This document shows positions 43,644 to 55,202 of a stretch of 64,000 nt of DNA, one piece after another. The translations under genes were made by a program, and so were the position numbers. The stretch's first letter is position 1. Each line of letters opens with the position of its first letter. The stretch is from Furcasterigmium furcatum (Eukaryota > Ascomycota > Sordariomycetes > Glomerellales > Plectosphaerellaceae), in the NCBI GenBank assembly GCA_001599815.1, contig BCIA01000006.1, positions 2,730,961 to 2,794,960 on the forward strand, written 5' to 3'. The notes under the pieces were generated by a model. That model was not told the DNA's origin. It saw only the letters and a list, made by a program, of their open reading frames with translations, and searched no databases.

Positions 43644-46163
43644 TTACCTGAAGCGCGACCTGCAGCGGCCCATGACCTCGCCCTGGCACACCAGCTCGGC
43701 GCTGAACTCGGAGCCGTCCAGCGTCAGGTAGATGTCGAAGTACACGCGGTAGAAGGTGCCCTGTGGCGTGTCCATCCTCTCAAAGTCCTTCTCGAGGTTC
43801 TTGCGCGAGAGGTCGGAAGTGAGTGTGACAACCTCCTTGATGCCTGTGGTGTGTCAGTCAGCATGTTTCTCCAGTGAATGTGATTCTGGCTGCGGAACTT
43901 ACGGGGATCCTTGGTGTACTCGGGGCACACGTCGTCGTCGCAGGCGTACAGGATATCCTCGTACATGAGCGTGGCACCTGGTGCGACCTGTCGGAAGAAG
44001 GAGACCTTGACGGGCTCGCCGATCTTGACCTTCTGGCCCTTCTGCACGAAAATCTGCCTCGTGAACTTGCATCGGTCCTTGCCGTCCAAGGAGGGGACAC
44101 GGTACGCCTCGGGGTGGTAGCCCTCCTTGAAAGGCTGCAGGGTGGCCATGAGGTAGTGACGGCGAGCGACACGGTGGGTGATTATCCTCTCGTTGATGCC
44201 CGCAGTGACGGCACCCTTGACGATGGCGGCGACGGAATCCATGGGGCGGACGACCTTGGACTGGAACTGAGGAGGAACGTGGAGCTTGATCTGCTGGAAG
44301 AGGTACTCGGACGCACCGAAGCCACCGACAACCAGGATGTTCTGCAGCGTGCGGTTCTGGGCCTGAATGGCGATGATCTGGTTCCTGACGAGCTCCAGGA
44401 TGCGGTTGACGACGGGCTCGAAGCACTGCAGAATCTCCTCGTTGGTGAAAGTCATGTAGCCTTCCTCGATGCCTGCCTCGGGGAACTCGGCCTCGATACC
44501 AACGTCGACGGCCCACTTCTGGCCGTTGTTGCGGAAATCGGCCTTGATTCTGTTCTCGAAATCCATGATGCACTTGGCGTAGACACGGCCCGCCGTCTTG
44601 GAGCCGTCGGGCAGCTTCATCTTGCGGATCTTGGTCCGGAGAATGTTACTAAAATTGCGGTTCAGAGCCGTGGAACCGCAAGAGTCGCCGGAACCAGCCG
44701 TGCATTCGGCGACGGTGAAGGGGTTTTCGTCCTCGACCTCGTATGCGATCAAATCGACAGTACCACCACCGCAATCCACGATGAGGATGGCATCGTGGAC
44801 CTTGAGATTGAGAAGACCGGTCTTTGCGCAGAATAGTGAGGCGGCCTCGGGCTCGGAAACCAGCGTTAACCGGTTGTCGTTCTCGTCGCGGAGGAAGCCG
44901 GCCTGGATGGCGGCAGCTCTCGTCGCAGCCTTTCCGGCATCGTTCCAGATGGCAGGGACGGTCAGGTAGTAGCGGATGTTGCGCTCTTCTCTGTTGAAGA
45001 CCTCGCCGAGCGTCTTCTGCAGAGCGGCACGCATGGCCTGGCGGAGCTTGAAGAGGTAGTCGGCGGCGACATCGATTTCGGACTTGCCGGGGGGCAGAGG
45101 AGGGAGGTTGATCGGGTCGATGTAGGTATTACCAGAAAGCATCAACTGCAGCTTGAACCACTCGACCTTCTGCACGCCGGGCTTGGGGTAGCCTGTCGGT
45201 GCCAGGGCATCGGCGATGTCCGGGCCCCATCCGACCACCTTTTGGTACTGATCATAGTAGAGAACGGTGGGAATCTGTAGGAGTCGGGGAGATTTTGTCA
45301 GCCAGCTGCATGCGTGGTGAGGGCGCTTATCGGAGGCGGGGTTCGAAGGATAGGTACCTTTTGCTTGTTGTATGACCCCGCACCTGGCCACTCGGTGATG
45401 ATATCTTCCTTGGCCTCGTTGTTGGTCGCGAAGGCGAAAGCGACGCCTGAGAATGTCGTGCCCTGTATTTCGCAGGCGAATTGTCAGCTGTTGAGTCTCT
45501 GGGGTCCGGGGGGAGGAGCGCTCGATTGCCGGGGAGCTCTGGCGAAGGTGGTCCACTCACGAAATCAATGCCGACAATCAGCTGGGCCTTGCTCCTGCTG
45601 TTGCCCTCGACCTCGGCGGCGCTGGCGCCGGGCCTCACGAGAGGCTGCTGCTGCATGCCGCCGGGGGGCCCATGGGGAGGGGGAGGGCCGCCATAGCCGC
45701 CAGGAGCACCACCGCCGTAGCCGGGAGGACCTCCCATGCCGGGAGGAGGACCGCCTTGAACGCCAGGCAGGGCTGGAGGGTATCCAGCGACGGGAGCACC
45801 CGTGTTGATAGGAGGAGGACCGCCGACCATTTGGGATGGCGGTGTCCGTGTCGGACCTTGGTTCGTCAAAGGACTGGTGCGGCCGATGGGGGCAGCGACG
45901 CCGGGAGGGAAGTTGGCAGAATAGCTGGGAGGCCGGTTGGGGGCGCCCGGGTGGTTCATGGGCGACAGCGAGGTTGAAGAAGCAGAGGCGATGGAACCTG
46001 GGCGGAGCGGCAGCTGCTGAGGTATTTGAGGGGCGCCGCCGGCTGGACCACCTGGAGGAGGGGTAGGACTGGGGGTCGCGTTGGGATCCGGGGACTGGAT
46101 GCTGTTTGCAGATTTGCGTTTGCCAAAGCCAAAGCTCTTGAGGCGGGCGTTCATAGAACTCAT
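43644..46163 (-). CDS. HSPA12-like Hsp70 family protein
   Basis: Atypical Hsp70 with an actin-like ATPase fold, of the HSPA12 type common in moulds. Exons 45561-46163, 45358-45462, 43903-45274 and 43644-43843 give 759 aa. Residues 1-190 are disordered, Pro/Gly-rich. The ATPase begins at LIVGIDF, joined over an intron to GTTFSGVAFA (phosphate 1); phosphate 2 is LIVDCGGGTVDL; adenosine loop NILVVGGFGASEYL. The C-terminal part is a short beta-like domain without a classical DnaK substrate-binding lid or EEVD end. Start at MSSMNARLKSFGFGKRK. Role likely in signalling or protein homeostasis; substrates unknown. Confidence 0.93.
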
Positions 46164-49008
46164 ATGGAGAAGAAGGTATTCAGGAGATCGGAGGAAAAGA
46201 CGGGAGGGGGAGAAGGAGGGGGGTGCCTGGAAATAAAGGTCAGACTTGGAGGTTCGTTCCCCGTCGGGGGGTTTGCGCAGGGCCCGGGTCAGGTCAGGTC
46301 GAGGTCAGGTCTAGGACACGACGAAACGCGCGGGTTCAGTCAGGCTGGCTGGAGGAGGCTGGAGGGCTGGATGCGCTGTGCAATGCAGTGCAGAAAGGTG
46401 CGTGGGTAGCGGGAAAGGGACTCGAATGGGACGGGGCGGGATGGGATGGGGGAGAGGAGGAATGGGCGAAGCAAGGACGGCAAGGCGAGCAAAGATGGAA
46501 TGGAAGGTCAGCTCGGGAGAGAGAGAACACGAGCGAGCGGCTGGCCCAAGCTGTGCGCGCACCTTCAGTTTCTGACTGCCAGTGCCCCCCGAGCTCGTCT
46601 GCCCGTCCAAAGTTGCGAGCACCAAAGGAGAAGAGGGGGAGGGGGGTCCAAGTACAAGCAGCTGAGTGGGGGACTCGTCGACCTACCGAGGACCTAGGAG
46701 AGAAAGCCTGACGTGCTGCTTTGCGTGCCCAAGTGGGGGGTCTAATCCTTCGCCCTGGAGGAGCTGTTGAAACGGTGTCAGGAGCAGTTACCGAGCACTG
46801 CTTTTGTCGCTTTGGCCTGGAGGAATGGATGATGGAGAACTGCTAGCAGCAGGGGAAGGTGGGAACGGTCAGAAATAGAAGTGAGGGGCAGTCTTTTCAG
46901 TGGTTGAATTGGCGATTGCTCCATCCAGGGACGGAAACGAACTAAGCCGACCAAGCCCACAAGGACTGCCGGTTCCCAGCCCTGGCCCTGCCTTGGTAAT
47001 ATAGAACTCGCCGTCAGGAAGGACGTCCTTCCATCCCTGTGGGACATCAATCGCCTGATGTTTTGCATCCCGTCCACTTGGGTCGTCCTGGCCACCCCGC
47101 GCATTTGATATCCCCTTTTGCTCCCGCCCTCGAGGACTCTGGACCCCGAACCTCGCGGAGACTTTCTCGTAACCACGAACAACGCACGAAACAGCGGGCA
47201 AGCCTCCTCTCGGGACGGTTCCCCAATACGGGCCACAAGATACTTGATGCAGAGGGCGCTCATCACTTCCCAACGGCTGGCGGTGAATGGCTTGTTCGTC
47301 GAGGGTGGCTGATGTTCGCGCCAGCAGCTGACGGCACTAGCGGGTTTGGCAGTGTAAGGCTGAGCATGTGGACCTGGAGCGGGCGGGGAGATTGATGGAC
47401 AGGGGGCTTGGCCACTGCGGGCGCGGCAGTGCACTTGTTTTGGGTCTCGCTGGTTCGCCTCGACTGGTATTGGATGTATCTGATGCGCTCCTCGTGGGAG
47501 ACAGATGGTACAAAGCCTCTTCTTAGCAGAGCCTGATATTGCTGGAGGCAGGGTCTTGCGCAGTGTCATCCCAACGACGCGGCACTGCATCCATCTTCTC
47601 GAATGCCGGTTCAACGAACAACAACAGCCGACCCGTCGGACACTTCTGCGGGAGCGGTTTGAGTGGTTGGCTTGGCCCGAGTCAGCACAGCCGAACTCGC
47701 AGGTATTCGCAAGTCAGACGGCCAAAAGTGGCCCGCTGTGCTGGGATAATAAAAGCCTGCATCCTTGAGCTCGTCCGCTCCTCGAGACCCGAGATGCCGT
47801 CCACCCAATCTTCCTGTCAGCAGTGGCGACCTTTTAAAACGGCGGAGCTCTGCGGCATCTTGGGCACCCGAACGTGGCGACTCGAACATGAGAGCCCAAT
47901 CCGCGGCGAGAGAGTGCGTGCCGTCATTCTCCATGTCCAGTCCTCCGCGACGGAGCTGCAGCGGCGGGTCGATGTTGAGGCTTTGCCTGACCTAAGTGGA
48001 GGCGGGGAACGAGCTTCGGCCACTGCCGTACGTAGGACTTTTGGCGTAGGACTCTCGCGGCAGGACCTGAGGGAGGTGAAATCTCCCAGTCAGCATACTC
48101 GTACCAGGCCTGTTTGCACCCCCTCCATCCCGACCTGACCTCGCTTGGCCATTCTAACACAGATCATGGCCTTTGTCAACGGCAGGGCAGGTCCAATGGT
48201 CTCTGCATAAGTACTGACCTCCACGAAGATCATTTTGATTCCTGTGATACGCTCATCTGCCCTCGTGCCAGGTAAGACAAGACGCGGGATGCGTCTCTTT
48301 GTCCCCGAAGCAATTGAAAAGGACGTCGTTGGTGTGGTGGCCAGGCACTTGCGTCCTGGGCGGCCCTTCCATCTCGTACATAATACAACTTAAGTTTCTA
48401 AGCCATCCATGTGGGAAGTTTGCAAATCGCAGATCCATGAGCCAAGCCGACCGGTGATGCTTCAGATGCTCGATCCTTGCCGAGTGCTATTTATGTATGA
48501 GATCTCCGGGAAGCAATTAAGGAACCACACCTCAGTTTCGCGCTCCAGAGAAACCCGTCAGGGCGGGAAAGAGGGGCCGGGGGCATCAGTGGAACCTTCC
48601 TCTGCCATTGTTCAGCCTCCAATGGCAGCCGCTCCCCAGCCTCACTCAACCAAGTCTGGGCCCTTCGATTGCCCGGAAGTTGAACCAGCTCATCCAGTGC
48701 TCCAGAGTCTCAGACGTCGTGACCTGGAGATGCTCGACAAAGCCGCAGTGATCTCTCAACTGATGACCTCCCCTTCGACCTGAAGAGACGCCTCGGCCAA
48801 GCAAGCAGAAGCGCATGGTCCATCAGCACGTTCCGCTCAAGCTTCTCCCCACGCAAGAGCAGCTACCGACATGAAACACCACGACTGTCACAGCACCTGA
48901 GAACAAAAGGCATCTCAGGAGTCCTGCCTCCCTGTCTCCCATCTTCCTGATGAATTCTTCTTCTACTTCATTTTAAGCGGCCCATTCTAGAGCTGCTCCC
49001 TGTCCAAC
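46164..49008. other. Intergenic stretch upstream of the Hsp70-like and MFS genes
   Basis: About 46164-46600 is purine-rich on the plus strand (pyrimidine-rich leader of the Hsp70-like gene). The remainder up to the MFS gene has long open frames without domain resemblance. No repeat or RNA gene was recognised. Confidence 0.5.
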
Positions 49009-50452
49009 ATGTCCTTCTACCAGGTGAACCTCGGTCTCTTTGCCGTGGCAAACGTGCTCCTCCTTCATCGCCAATATGTGCGACGCAGGCAAGGCCGCGA
49101 CAGCCGGTCCAAAGACGGGGAAGATGATCGAACTGAGAGCCAACAGCTGCTAGGCCCGCCGGCAGAGCTGCCAGGTATCGCGAGACGGTTCCAGCTCGAG
49201 TATTTCTCCGTGTACGCCTTTGCTGTTGCGGCAGACTGGTTACAGGTGGGATATTCCATTGAAACAAAACCGCCATGCTAGGGGCTGACAAGCGTTGCAG
49301 GGCCCTCACATCTATGCCATGTATAAGTATGAGAAGAATCTGCCAGAGAAGCTCGTTGCCGCCCTCTACGCCGCCGGTTTCATCTCGGGAGCCGTGTCTG
49401 CTTCCTTTGCCGGCGAACTGGCGGATCGTTTCGGCCGCAGGCTGGCATGCCTTGTTTACTGCGCTGCTTATCTCATTACTTGTCTGTCGATGTTATTTGA
49501 CAACATCTTCGTCCTTTTCCTCGGCCGTTTCACTGGCGGGGTGGCAACTACGCTCCTGTACAGCGTGTTCGAGGCGTGGCTCATCACCGAATACCGCTCA
49601 CGCAGCCTCGACCGATCCGACCTGAAACTCGGCGGCATCTTCGGCAACATGACCACTCTTAGCTCGCTTGTTGCCATTGCGTCCGGAATCATCGGCGATG
49701 CGCTCGTGGCCCAGTTCAATGGTGCCCGAATCTGGCCGTTCGTCGCCGGCGCAATCAGCTCGGTGGTAGCCGGAGTCCTGATCTTGAGGCTATGGCCCGA
49801 GAACTACGGCGTCACCAGCAAGAAAGACGACTCCGAGCAGCAACCCTCTTCCTTATCCTCAGAGATACGGAGCGGTCTCCGAAATGTCCTGGGCGACCGA
49901 CGAATCTGGGGCTTGGGGCTGACGCTGACCTTCTTCGAGGGCACCATGTATCTGTTCGTGTTCTTCTGGTCGGCCGCCCTCAAAAGCGCGCGGCTCCGTT
50001 CAGGATCGGACGAGGAGCTGCCGTTCGGGACCATTTTCAGCAGCTTCATGTGCGCCATGATGGCCGGTTCTGCTCTGTTTTCTCTGGCCGTGCCGAAACA
50101 TACGAAAGAGTCTACGTCGGGCGTTCTGATGGTAGTTGTCCTGACCGTCAGCTGCAGTCTGTCGGCAGCAGTCCTGGTGGAGGACGAACACGTCCTCTTC
50201 TGGGCGCTATGCATGGTTGAGCTGTGTATTGGGGCGTATTTCCCCAGCATGTCCTACCTGAAGAGCGAGGTTGTCGAGGACGGCATTCGGGGGAGGGTGT
50301 ACAGTGTTCTGAGACTGCCGCTGAATCTGTTCGTTGTGGTGGCACACAGCCTCGACCAGGAGGGGGATGCTCATCGCAACCACGTCTTCATGACATGCGC
50401 TGCGCTGTTGATGCTTTCATTTTTTGTCGTTAAGCGGAGTTTCTCCTCATGA
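49009..50452 (+). CDS. MFS transporter, molybdate-anion transporter type (MFSD5/MOT2)
   Basis: Membrane transporter related to human MFSD5 and Chlamydomonas MOT2, proposed to import molybdate. Exons 49009-49245 and 49301-50452 give 462 aa. N-terminal membrane helix FYQVNLGLFAVANVLLL, a short hydrophilic loop (30-65), then FSVYAFAVAADWLQGPHIYAMYKYE, the family entry region. MFS motif A GELADRFGRRLACL; GRFTGGVATTLLYSVFEAWLITEYR; the cytosolic loop (about 265-285) divides two six-helix halves; second-half SYLKSEVVEDGIRGRVYSVLRLPLNLFVV is strongly typical. Plasma-membrane location inferred. Confidence 0.93.
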
Positions 50453-52560
50453 CGAAGGGATCTTCGGTCCAGGGTCTGGCATCGAGGGGTTTACAGTGTG
50501 GATGTATGTATACGAGTTGATGGCGAACTGGCGTTAGATGAGTCTTGAGGCACACTTCTTTCTGTGTCTCTACCGAAGTTCCGTTCCCCATGTGATTCAA
50601 GCATTCGTCTGCGGGATTCCCGAACGGCTCTGCATGTTCGACGTGGGGGAAGTCGGTGTGATGCTCGGCGGCGGGACTCTGCGATCCAGGGTTCCAATGG
50701 AGGCGATCGACCTAGGACCGAACAGGTGGGAATGGAGCCCAGCGTCGAAGTTGGGTTAGTTGACGTTCTCACCGCGAGTTGGTCGTGAAGCAAGGATACA
50801 AGTCGAGAATACTTATATAGGGAGGGCATGCGTCGTTCTTCGCCTGTGCGCCGACTCAGGGCCTGCCTCGACTCAGCGATTCGCAAACGACCTGACCTGA
50901 TTTGATGACGACGGCGACGGGGCATCCTTCGGGCCTTCTGTGAGTCGAGTCGACCTTCCCATCCGTGACCCGGACCCCCGGACACAACCAAGGCCGGCCG
51001 AGACGAAACCAGTCTAGGAAGATCTGTCGTGGGCCAAAAGGCGGGAGGGGACACCGCATGTCAAACACCGGGCCTCTTCCTGCAGATCGCATTGAAGAAG
51101 CTGCCTTCCTCCTTATTCTCTCTTGGACTTCTTCACGCAGACACGAGTTGACGACTGACGACCTGACGAGAAACCGTCCCGCCACGGACGACGAACACCC
51201 GCTGTTTCTCCATACATTCTCCGAGGAAATCGAGGCATTTACTCGCCTACGAGAACCTACTCGCCCGCACATCCCGGACAAGCAGCGCGCAATTTGGGGG
51301 AAAGGGACCCTCTCCGGTGTTGCACGTCCACAGAAGGGCCGGTTAGCCACAGCGCCAACCCCTGGGCGACCACCCACTGCACCACCCTCGGGAGGCGCTT
51401 CTCTGCGCTGTGACGCGAACGGCACACATCTGCAGGCTGTAGATTGCGCCTGTCGATAGGAACGTCCAGGCCGAATCCCGAACGAAGCTCGGACGTCGCA
51501 AAGCTGGCTTCGCAGGGCCAGCGGGGAGGTCATCCTCTTCGAGAGCCCTACGGGGACGACAAGGTGGACGAGGAGGAGGAGGCCCAGGCCGAAGAGTTCA
51601 CCGGCGACGGCTATGAGCGAGTTAGGATCTTGACGAGGCCGAGCTGGCGGCGGATCTTTGGCTTCTCGTCGTGGCGCTCAGTGTTAGCAGCGGGGAGCTG
51701 TTTGTTGCTGATTTTAGTAAGTGGAATTCCGCTTTCCTTACTGTGCAGTCCCGTCCGGCGTGTTTCGAGTCGCGATCCCGATATCCCACGGTGTCCGTCA
51801 GTTGAGTTGGTGAGCTTCGATGCGCCGCCGGCCGGAGGGACTTCTCCCTGCCCGGGAGGACATCGTCGGGTCACATCCCCAACGCCCAACCCTCCCCCGA
51901 GAACAGAGAGGTGCAGGGTTGCAACGGGCAGAGGGCGCCTCAACGGTGGTCAAGCGCCGGCCATTCGGTGAAATCTCCCGGAGTCGGTCCTCAGCGGCTT
52001 TTTTTGGAGGGGGCCCCTGGTCCAATGACGTTTTTTCAGAAGCTCCTCAGTTCCCCGCAGCTCTAGGCCCGTTCCCTGGGAGCTCCCCTCCTCCCCGATG
52101 GATGGTCCGCTAGCTCCATCTCGTCGGCGCTGTCAAATCAGTCCAGTGCGCATTGGCTGGATCCATTTGCATGAGGTGCACTCTGGGCAGCTCGGCGTCA
52201 CCACCCTCCCCGCTAGCCATTGCCATCCTTCCTGCTTCCGCATGCCTCTTTTAAGCTGTCCTGCAGCTGCTCCCTTCCTGTTTCCCTCCTCCCGCAAGAG
52301 GGGATTGCCTAATACCAAGCCGGCTCATCAGATCATCGCGTGGACTTGAAACTGACGCTCTCTTCCCTCTCTCTTCTTCACAGCTCGCGCAACTCCTCCT
52401 CAGAGACGTCAAGCTTCGCCCGCAAGCAGCTTCCATCTTCTCCGGCCGCCGATTCTCGCATTGGCCACTCTTCTCCCCAACCGTCGACCTCGACCTCGAG
52501 CCCATCTGCGAGACCCCAGTTCCATTTTCCACTTCCGCTCCGACATCAGTCCCTCTCACA
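50453..52560. other. Intergenic stretch upstream of glucokinase
   Basis: No complete gene recognised. A solitary exon-like segment lies at about 51510-51716 (separate entry). The last 200 bases before the glucokinase ATG are pyrimidine-rich leader. Confidence 0.5.
51510..51716 (+). other. Possible orphan exon with membrane anchor
   Basis: Frame on the plus strand encodes an acidic stretch (KVDEEEEAQAEEFTGDGYE), a basic patch (RPSWRRIFGFSSWR) and a hydrophobic helix (SVLAAGSCLLLIL) that ends at a good donor, gtaagt at 51717. No ATG or continuing exon was found. It looks like the N-terminal anchor of a type II membrane protein, possibly a gene remnant. Confidence 0.25.
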
Positions 52561-54459
52561 ATGGCGCTCCAGGCTGAGACCAAGCGAATCACTTCGCTCT
52601 TCGAGTTCGACGATGCGACCGTCAACAAGGGCGTCAAGGAGTTTCTTGACCAGATGCGTGAGTTCCCCCCCGCTGCCGCTGCCGCCATGTCTGGCGCATC
52701 GCCCACCAGCCCAGCCGCTGACCGCCGCCTCGCTCGACAGACGAGGGTCTCGACAAGGATGGCACCAGCATGAGCCAGATCCCCACCTATGTTACCGGCG
52801 TCCCCAATGGCACCGAGAAGGTAGGCAGACCTGCGAACATCAGCAGATGTGATATCGCACCCACGACATGCCACTGACCACCACCACTTCCAGGGCCTGT
52901 ACCTCTCGGTCGATCTCGGCGGCACCAACTTCCGCGTCTGCTCCGTCCAACTCAACGGTGACACCACCTTCAACCTGACCTACAGCAAGGTTGCCATCCC
53001 CAAGGAACTCATGGTGGCCAAGAAGGCCGAGGACCTCTTCTCCTTCCTGGCGAAGCAGATCGAAAACTTCCTTCAGGAGCACCACAAGGACAAGTTCGAG
53101 AAGAACCTCCGCCGTCGCCGAACTCTTAGCGCGCGTGACGGCTTCCGGGACGAGCACGTCTTCCGCCTCGGATTCACTTTCAGCTTCCCCGTCCAGCAGC
53201 TCGCCATCAACAAGGGTAACCTCATCCGCTGGACCAAGGGCTTCGACATTCCCGATGCCGTCGGCAAGGACGTTTGCGCCCTCCTGCAGAAGGAGATTGA
53301 CAAGCTGCACCTCCCCGTCCGCGTCGCCGCCCTCGTCAACGACACCGTCGGCACCCTCATGGCCCGCTCGTACACCGCCAAGGGCAAGCAGGGCTCGCTT
53401 CTCGGCGCCATCTTCGGCACCGGCACCAACGGAGCCTACCTCGAGAAGCTCTCCAACATCAAGAAGCCCATCGTCGGCGACTATGAAGCCGGCACCGGCG
53501 AGATGGTCGTCAACACCGAGTGGGGTTCGTTCGACAACCAGCTCAACATCCTGCCCAACACCAAGTGGGACGAGCAGCTTGACAAGGAGAGCGTCAATCC
53601 CGGCATCCAGATGTTCGAGAAGCGCGTTTCCGGCATGTTCCTTGGTGAGATTGTCCGCCGCGTGATTGTCGACATGATCAGGGACGACAGCCTCTCGCTC
53701 TTCCGCGATGCCAACTCGAGCTTCAACGACTGGCTCTCCACGACCGAGGTCAGCCCCAAGTCCGGCTTCCTGAAGCAGTGGGGCCTCGACAGCGCCATCA
53801 TGTCAGTTGCCGCCTCTGACAACACCCCCGAGCTCTCCACCCTCCGCCAGGAGCTTGAGGGCAGCCTGCACGTGTACACGCCCTCGCTTGAGGATGCGCA
53901 GGCCTTCAAGGCTGTCGCGTACGCCGTCGGTCGCCGCGCTGCTCGCTTGTCGGCCGTCGCAATTGCCGGTATCGTCCTGCAGTCTGGTCAGCTCGAGGAT
54001 TCTAGCGTGGAGTACATCGATATCGGTGTCGACGGCAGCCTGGTCGAACACTACCCCTTCTTCCGGGACATGATCTATGAGGCCCTCCGCGCCGTTGACG
54101 GCATCGGTGCCAAGGGCGCTGAGAAGATCCGCATTGGCATCGCCAAGGACGGCAGTGGCGTCGGCGCTGCGCTCATCGCGCTCGTCGCCGCGGGCATGGA
54201 GAAGGAGGGCGACCTGGTTGCGGATTTCCGCGATGATGTCAAGCGTGAGCTGGAGTCGATCCGCAACGGTAAGTTTGCAGCCGAGAAACGTCCCCTCGAC
54301 GTACCTAGACCTTGAGAGGTAGAAGTTGGAATTTGGCTGACAGGACCCGCAGGAACAGAGGAGTTGTCGACGACTCAGCAGATCGCTCTCGGCGCAGGCT
54401 TCGTGGGCATCGCGGCCATTCTCGGTCTCTGGTGGGCTAGGCGCCGGAACCTTGCGTAG
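52561..54459 (+). CDS. Glucokinase (hexokinase family) with C-terminal membrane tail
   Basis: Phosphorylates glucose to glucose-6-phosphate, entering glycolysis. Exons 52561-52657, 52741-52820, 52894-54268 and 54353-54459 give 552 aa. Glucokinase-type start and IPTYVTGVPNGTEKG; phosphate 1 LSVDLGGTNFRV; sugar site LGFTFSFP and NKGNLIRWTKGFD; catalytic Asp in LVNDTVGTL; IFGTGTNGAY; NTEWGSFDNQ; ATP-binding IGVDGSLVEHYP. All core residues are present, so activity is expected. Unusual: the last exon adds a linker, a hydrophobic stretch IALGAGFVGIAAILGLWWA and a basic end RRRNLA, as in tail-anchored proteins. Aspergillus HxkC, a mitochondrion-associated hexokinase-like regulator, is a possible relative; the intact active site argues for a catalytic enzyme. 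Confidence 0.93.
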
Positions 54460-55202
54460 AGACCCTTGCTCCGCGCCTGTACCAATGTGAAGGGCCGTTA
54501 TGGATGAACGGCCGCGGGAGGGAGGGATTCATCAAAAAAGGGTAAACTCGTCTGTTCACACCCGTGTTTCTTGCGGATTTTTCTTTGCTACTAGGACGCA
54601 TGCATGCGGCTTGCCTTTACCTGCGGCGTTGGAACTGCTTCTGATGAAAGCCTCCCCTTTTGAGGGGGAGGATGTGTTGCGCTCTCCCTAGGGACTTATT
54701 TATTATATGAGGACTCGGGGTGCCACGGCGCTGGATGTCTAGCCCAGTCTGCATGGCATGAGGCAGAAATTGACACTGAAATCAAGCGCTTCACGGCGTG
54801 ATGTGTGCATATGCGAGTGAAGCGAGATGCATCATGATGCCATTTTGAACCGGTCTGATATTCTGGACCCGACTGGTGAATTCAAGCGAGTAATTTGAAT
54901 GTGATTCTTGATTTCCTGTTAGTTTCAACGCCAGCTCGATGAGCCGATAAATATTTCCTCCATCTAGATTTTTCCTTTTCCTTCCCTCTCCGTACTCCAT
55001 GATCGCCGAATCGGCCCATCGTGATGGCGTACTCTGACCGTGGCCAAGCAAGTAGCTTCATCTACCAAGATCCTGAATAAATCCTCCTCTACCCTGTCTT
55101 CCCAGACCCATTACGCAGCGCACCTAGCACATCCGGCTCCTTAAGCTGTTGCGTCTCAATACTCGCGGGGAGGAAACGACGCGGTCGCGTGCTCGGGGCA
55201 CT
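54460..55202. other. Convergent intergenic stretch
   Basis: Between the stop codons of glucokinase and the Naa50-like gene. Moderately AT-rich 3' sequence (tttattatatgagg near 54700); no gene. Confidence 0.6.

Noticed and set aside
43874..44836. 320-codon plus-strand frame within the Hsp70-like gene
   Set aside because: Antisense shadow of conserved ATPase-domain coding sequence.
46778..47614. 278-codon minus-strand frame in an intergenic region
   Set aside because: Composition is Arg/Ser/Pro-rich without domain, signal or conserved motif; it starts at a non-ATG codon position and competes with similar frames on both strands.
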